The translations under genes and the position numbers were made by a program. A stretch of DNA of 64,000 nucleotides, taken from the NCBI GenBank assembly GCA_963575745.1, contig CAUYUJ010000747.1:375312-439311 (forward strand), written 5' to 3'. Source of the stretch: Prorocentrum cordatum. Taxonomy: Eukaryota; Sar; Dinophyceae; Prorocentrales; Prorocentraceae. The notes under the pieces were generated by a model that saw only the letters and a list, made by a program, of their open reading frames with translations, was not told the DNA's origin and made no database searches. Below, piece after piece: positions 63,777 through 64,000 of the stretch (within the stretch, counting starts at the first letter, position 1; each line of letters opens with the position of its first letter).

Positions 63777-64000
63777 CGCCCGCAGCCTCCGCAACGGCAG
63801 TTCTTCCAGCAGTGGCTGCCGTAACGCCGGAGGTACTGGCTCCCGCAGGAGATCCTCCAGCTGCCTTCGTGGACTCCGAAACAGTCCTGGAGCGGCAGCG
63901 GCGGGTGTGCCCCAGAGCGGCAGATGTGGAAGTTTAGAGTGGGATGGAAGACACCTGCGCGGTATGCCTCGACGAGTTTCAGCCGAGGGAAAGCGTCTAC
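63777..64000 (+). CDS. disordered segment and start of a RING finger
   Basis: In the second frame 63779-63934 reads an Ala/Pro-rich stretch (PAASATAVLPAVAAVTPEVL) and then FVDSETVLERQRRVCPRAAD, stopping at TAG 63935. After it, from ATG 63944, MEDTCAVCLDEFQPRESVY is the first Cys pair of a RING-H2 finger (C-x2-C-L-x-E/D-F), typical of ubiquitin ligases. The window ends before the remaining zinc ligands. The TAG may be a mutation, or the RING part may be a separate frame. Confidence 0.45.

Larger units (their letters stand above)
56960..64000 (+). mobile_element. Ty1/copia-like retroelement, 5' part, degenerate
   Basis: A continuous coding region in two alternating frames. It carries a gag core, a CCHC knuckle, disordered linkers, a Tpt1/KptA-like domain and the start of a RING finger. 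It runs off the window, so protease, integrase and RT are not seen. Frame changes lie near 57690, 59510, 61040 and 63770, and stops at 58647 (TGA), 62256 (TGA) and 63935 (TAG). GC content is visibly lower than in the element at 40.6-46.8 kb. The assignment to copia rests on the gag type, which I recall from dinoflagellate copia polyproteins. No LTR could be delimited upstream. Confidence 0.6.

Overview
This window looks like nuclear DNA of a dinoflagellate. Four points support this: (1) a retroelement with reverse transcriptase, RNase H, tyrosine recombinase and a cytosine-methyltransferase-like domain, a combination I recognise from dinoflagellate genomes; (2) cellular genes that appear only as short minus-strand exons joined at AG|G sites; (3) four or five consecutive genes all on the minus strand, as in dinoflagellate unidirectional gene arrays; (4) an extreme load of microsatellites, minisatellites and dispersed palindromic repeats. 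The genus cannot be fixed from the sequence alone. Most long open frames in the window are by-products of simple repeats and are left out.

Layout. 1-8.3 kb: microsatellites, one small secreted Cys-rich protein gene (1451-1912, minus) and a 139-bp hairpin-type element (7904-8042). 8.36-10.59 kb: about 25 tandem copies of an 89-bp satellite, followed by other minisatellites. 12.3-14.7 kb: a composite repeat built from a unique module, a 73-bp tandem array, an AGGCTG array and a second unique module. The composite returns at 30.65-32.3 kb, and parts of it at 55.4-56.8 kb. 16.1-30.4 kb: the minus-strand gene cluster. It holds a Cys-pair protein and neighbouring exons (16.1-18.6 kb), a large multi-exon gene of a dinoflagellate family of unknown function (18.9-21.4 kb), a Lys/Glu-rich multi-exon gene whose splice sites can be placed to the base (23.0-26.4 kb) and another multi-exon gene (27.5-30.4 kb). 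Introns in this cluster carry a tandem 11-bp repeat. 32.3-39.3 kb is almost wholly GC-rich simple repeat.

39.3-49.2 kb: two diverged copies of a modular repeat (39.3-40.4 and 47.6-48.85 kb) flank a degenerate tyrosine-recombinase retroelement (about 40.6-46.8 kb), which itself sits between two (GAT)n tracts. 49.65-54.0 kb: remnants of a non-LTR (LINE-type) element, with an endonuclease at the 5' side and a C-terminal CxxC region, but no reverse transcriptase that I can see. 54.4-55.3 kb: a 24-bp minisatellite and three 78-bp palindromes.

56.97-64.0 kb: the 5' part of a large Ty1/copia-like element that runs off the window. It has a gag core, a CCHC zinc knuckle, a long disordered region, an RNA 2'-phosphotransferase (Tpt1/KptA)-like domain and the start of a RING finger. 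It is broken by frameshifts and stops. Scattered through this coding region are about 20 short hairpins of constant form (5-bp stem, mostly GNRA tetraloop, covarying stems). They lie in all three codon phases. This is the most unusual signal in the window.
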